Shown piece by piece: positions 61,301-64,000 of a stretch of 64,000 nt of DNA. The position numbers and the translations under genes are program-made. The stretch comes from Ampelomyces quisqualis. Taxonomy: Eukaryota > Ascomycota > Dothideomycetes > Pleosporales > Phaeosphaeriaceae. Where the stretch lies: positions 744,001-808,000 of the forward strand of contig JAGTXZ010000024.1 of NCBI GenBank assembly GCA_018398575.1, given 5' to 3'. The notes below the pieces were generated by a model. It was given only the letters and a program-made list of their open reading frames with translations, was not told where the DNA came from and did no database searches. Within the stretch, counting starts at the first letter, position 1, and every line of letters starts with the position of its first letter.

Positions 61301-62300
61301 GGTAAATCTCTACTACCTACTACTTATAAAGTAATAGGGCTATAGAAAGAATAAATAGCATAGTAGAAGCTTACCTATAGGCCTTTATAAACTAGAACTA
61401 GACTAACTAGGCCTCTTTGTACCTAGTAGCCTAGATAGGTATTATAAGTAAGAACTTAGCTTCTAATAGCGTTAGCCTATTCTTTCTTTAGTATAGTAAC
61501 AATACAGATCTAGTTTAAGAAAACTATACTTAAGGTCTTTACAATTAATAGCAAGCTAGAAAGAATAAAATGTTTGTAGCAAAAGCTATAATAAAAAAGT
61601 TTAAGAATACTATTAGATATTTATAAGTAAGAATAGTAGAGGTATAATAAGAATAAAAACAGTAAGCTAACTATTATTAACAAGAATCTCTAGAGTATAG
61701 AGTAGAGAATAAGGTCTAGTTATAATACAAAGCTTCTATGTCTAATAAGAAGCCTTTAAAGAAGCTAAATTAGAAGAATAGAAAATGTACTATTATAAGA
61801 GTTATTTCTCTATACGTAGTAGAACTAAGCACTCTTTTTAAAGTCTACCTAAGGTTCTATATAGACTGCCTAAAATTTAATAGTAGAAACTTATATTTAT
61901 ATTAAAAGTCTAACAACTAGAAGCTAGATACAGTAACTAACTATAGTAATGCTAATAGTAAAAAGTACTAGGTTAAAAAAATTATAGTAAATTAACAAAA
62001 GAGATAAAGCTATAGAATGTAAATTTAAAACTTAGTTAAATAGGTAAGTTATATAAAACCTATATAGAAACCTAAGAGGAACGTAAAAGACACTATAGCT
62101 CTATAGCATTAGCTAGATAGAACGCAAGCTAAAAACTAGGATAACAGTAGTATACTTAAGAAGCCTTTAGAAGAGAAGCTCTAATAGACAGCCTAAACTG
62201 CCTATAAGAGTAGATAGAGAACAGAAAAGAGAGAAGAGAGTTAAGTAAGAGCTATAAGAAAAACTAGAAGGATATCCTACAACTATTACAATTCTAGCTT
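58380..62300 (+). pseudogene. B3 pol: protease, RT, RNase H, integrase
   Basis: Protease site at 58,444-58,458 reads I-N-T-G-C (D-T-G expected; Asp to Asn). RT about 58,980-59,900 (PILFAKKLGRGLQFCVDYYA; box Y-I-N-N-I at 59,503-59,517). RNase H follows. Integrase about 60,930-61,480 with KLSIDFII (Asp at 61,061-61,063) and RYLIVVIDRLSKN. The C-terminal part runs to about 62,270. Confidence 0.85.
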
Positions 62301-64000
62301 AAGCCTAGGCTCTAGACGTTAAAAGACCTAAGGTACTAATGTAACTTCTTTAAATAAACCTACACTAAGACTCTAAGAGTAGAGTCTAGACTAGAATAAG
62401 ACTCTATTATTAAGATATTTCTTAGAAAAGGTCTAGGTAAAGAAAAGCTAAAGAACTAGGTAGACAACTATTACTACTGTAGTTCTAGGCTTAACTTAAG
62501 AAAGAAGAAATCTAGAAGCTATAAAAATTAGTTATATATAGAAAGGCAATCTATTATAAAATAAACTACTAGAAGAAAAAAAGTAGTAGGTTAGCTACTA
62601 CTGTAACAATTCTACTAGAAGTTAGAACGTAACTTTAGCTTAGATAAAGAGTAAGATAGGTAGTTAGCTAAGGAACGCTAAAACTTAAGAGCTAGACTAA
62701 GCTAGATAGTAGAGGACTAGAAGAACAAGACAAGAGAAAAAGTATAATACTAAAAAAACCTTAAAAGAAATTGCAGGAATAGACTTATATGTTTAAGTAA
62801 CTAGCAAGAATATAGTAGTATATAGAGAAGAGTTAGTTATAACAAAAAATAGATATTAGTTACTATAGCAAAATATTTCATTACTACAAAAAAGCTACCT
62901 TTTATAATACTAAAAACGCGCTACGCTAGAGAATACTTTAAACTAAGGTAGCTATCTTTATAATTAATATTAGCTTAGACTATAGCTTTACGCTTAAGCA
63001 TAAGTATATTACTAGAGGTAACATTAGCATTCTTAAGAGAGTAAGGCTAGATGCTATAAACTTAGAAACTAATTGCGTTAAGGTAGTAGATAACTGCATT
63101 ACTATCTTAGAGAAAAACGTTAACCTAGCTAAGCTAGAAGCCTAAGTTAGCAATCTAGTATATAGCCTTATAGGTCTATAGGAAATGTTACTAGAATACT
63201 ATATAAGGTGTAAGAGAGGTAGAAACTTACATTTTTCTTAACCTAGAGAACAGCATCTATAAGAGTTGTAACACGCTTCTTAAAATAATTCTACTTAGTA
63301 ACAACCTACTAGAAAAGGCTGCAAATATTAACTAGTGTATTAAGTTCTATAACCTTACGCGTAGGCTTCTAGTAGCTAGACTTGTTATTACTACGCAACT
63401 TTACTTAGGTAGCCTATAACTTCTTAACAAAACTAGAGCGCAGACTAGCTATATAATGCCTAGTTAATAACTTCTTAAGCTTAGAGTTAATAGCTAGCAC
63501 GTTACAAAGCAAAATAACTGCAATCTTAAGGACGTCTAGCACCTAAAAAGAAATAAGAATAAGTGTAAGTAAATTAAGAATACTAGCATAACTTATAGGC
63601 CTATAGGTAATATACTTAACCTTATAGCTAGTACAGGTTAACTCTGCAAGAGTAATCTTACACTTATACTCTTTACTCTTAAGCTATAGAATTACGTAAG
63701 CTAGATAGTACAACAGGTTAAGCGCGCTCTTAAAAATAATATTAGAAGGCTCCTATTACTATAAGTAACAAGGTTAGACACTATAAGATAGGTTAGACTT
63801 ACTATAGTAGAACTCTTAGTGTAAGTACGCTTCTTACACAAGGCGTATAAGAATATTAGTATTACTAAGAATAATAAGGTAAAGTAGAGAATACGCTAGT
63901 ACGCTACAAGAGGTAAAGTATAAGTTATAGTATATAGTGCTATTCTAAAAGAGAGTTAAGGATATAGAACTATTATTCTAAGTAGAGTTATTTTTATTTT
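62300..64000. other. Long 3' region of element B, coding strand undecided
   Basis: About 1.7 kb after pol. Both strands can be read as long frames closed only by TAA/TAG. Sense: a helix-prone Gln/Arg/Lys-rich stretch (about 62,700-63,240). Antisense: a Leu/Ile/Ser-rich stretch ending in ...KLKKLLTRHYIASLRSSF (about 63,000-63,960), also conserved in B1 (34,950-35,500). RIP removes TGA and so makes both strands look open; I cannot decide. Confidence 0.4.

Larger units (their letters stand above)
56783..64000 (+). mobile_element. Gypsy element B3, runs off the window
   Basis: 5' LTR 56,783-57,056, then gag, protease, RT, RNase H, integrase and a long 3' region. The 3' LTR would lie beyond 64,000. 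The first base of the LTR is C rather than T (CGTAACAGG). Plus-strand counterpart of B1 and B2. Confidence 0.9.

Noticed and set aside
1..64000. Starship or secondary-metabolite cluster
   Set aside because: No tyrosine-recombinase captain, no biosynthetic enzyme and no intact cargo genes are visible; the content is nested Class I and hAT elements.

Overview
This window is repeat-rich, AT-rich DNA from a filamentous ascomycete (Pezizomycotina). Nearly all of it carries the mark of repeat-induced point mutation (RIP). TpA is everywhere, YpCpA and TpGpR are very scarce, and almost every broken reading frame is closed by TAA or TAG at a position where the protein family has Gln (CAA/CAG) or Trp. 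TGA is rare. No intact gene of normal length exists outside one GC-normal island at about 2,660-4,160. The species cannot be named from the sequence.

Layout. 1-2,306: minus-strand Gypsy remnant (G), then a 123-bp tandem duplication. 2,657-3,412: degraded DEDD-type exonuclease gene with one intron. 3,711-3,909: 9-bp GC-rich minisatellite. About 4,740-10,850: a RIP-degraded multi-intron plus-strand gene (F, P-loop near its start) whose introns share one core sequence; a solo LTR sits in it. From 10,873 there is a deep nest: Gypsy B2 (LTR+gag) is cut by Gypsy A2 (TSD site GTAAC), which is cut by minus-strand Gypsy B1 (CTAAG). B1 is cut by a hAT DNA transposon E (14,686-34,919; 8-bp TSD TATATTAC/TATATTGC). 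E is cut by Gypsy A1 (14,737-22,296, TSD AGAGT) and Gypsy D1 (26,156-32,927, TSD ACTAG/ACCAG). A1 carries a 456-bp non-RIPed hAT MITE of E's own family. After E, B1 resumes (34,928-39,925) and is fused to a minus-strand Gypsy C (39,925 to about 47,150). Then come A3, a minus-strand piece of A cut by Gypsy D2 (49,997-56,714, TSD AGTAT), and plus-strand B3 (56,783 to beyond the end).

Most unusual content. Transposon E encodes a hAT transposase, a coiled-coil protein and, on the opposite strand, a histone H3-fold protein that looks more like centromeric H3 than canonical H3. All four in-frame stops in its histone fold fall at expected Gln positions. Most introns in E's genes carry the same paired motif (TTATTACA...TTTATTACA), which also occurs near both ends of E in opposite orientation and as a 6x13-bp array upstream of the transposase. 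Gene F independently shows introns with a different shared core. Element A1 has an antisense ORF encoding a Cys-rich, coiled-coil protein. A2 and A3 are complementary halves of one A element, each abutting a B LTR at the same CTAAG site, which suggests an inversion through B copies.

Coordinates of LTRs, TSDs, introns and catalytic motifs were read base by base. Outer limits of degraded coding regions are approximate. No database search was possible.
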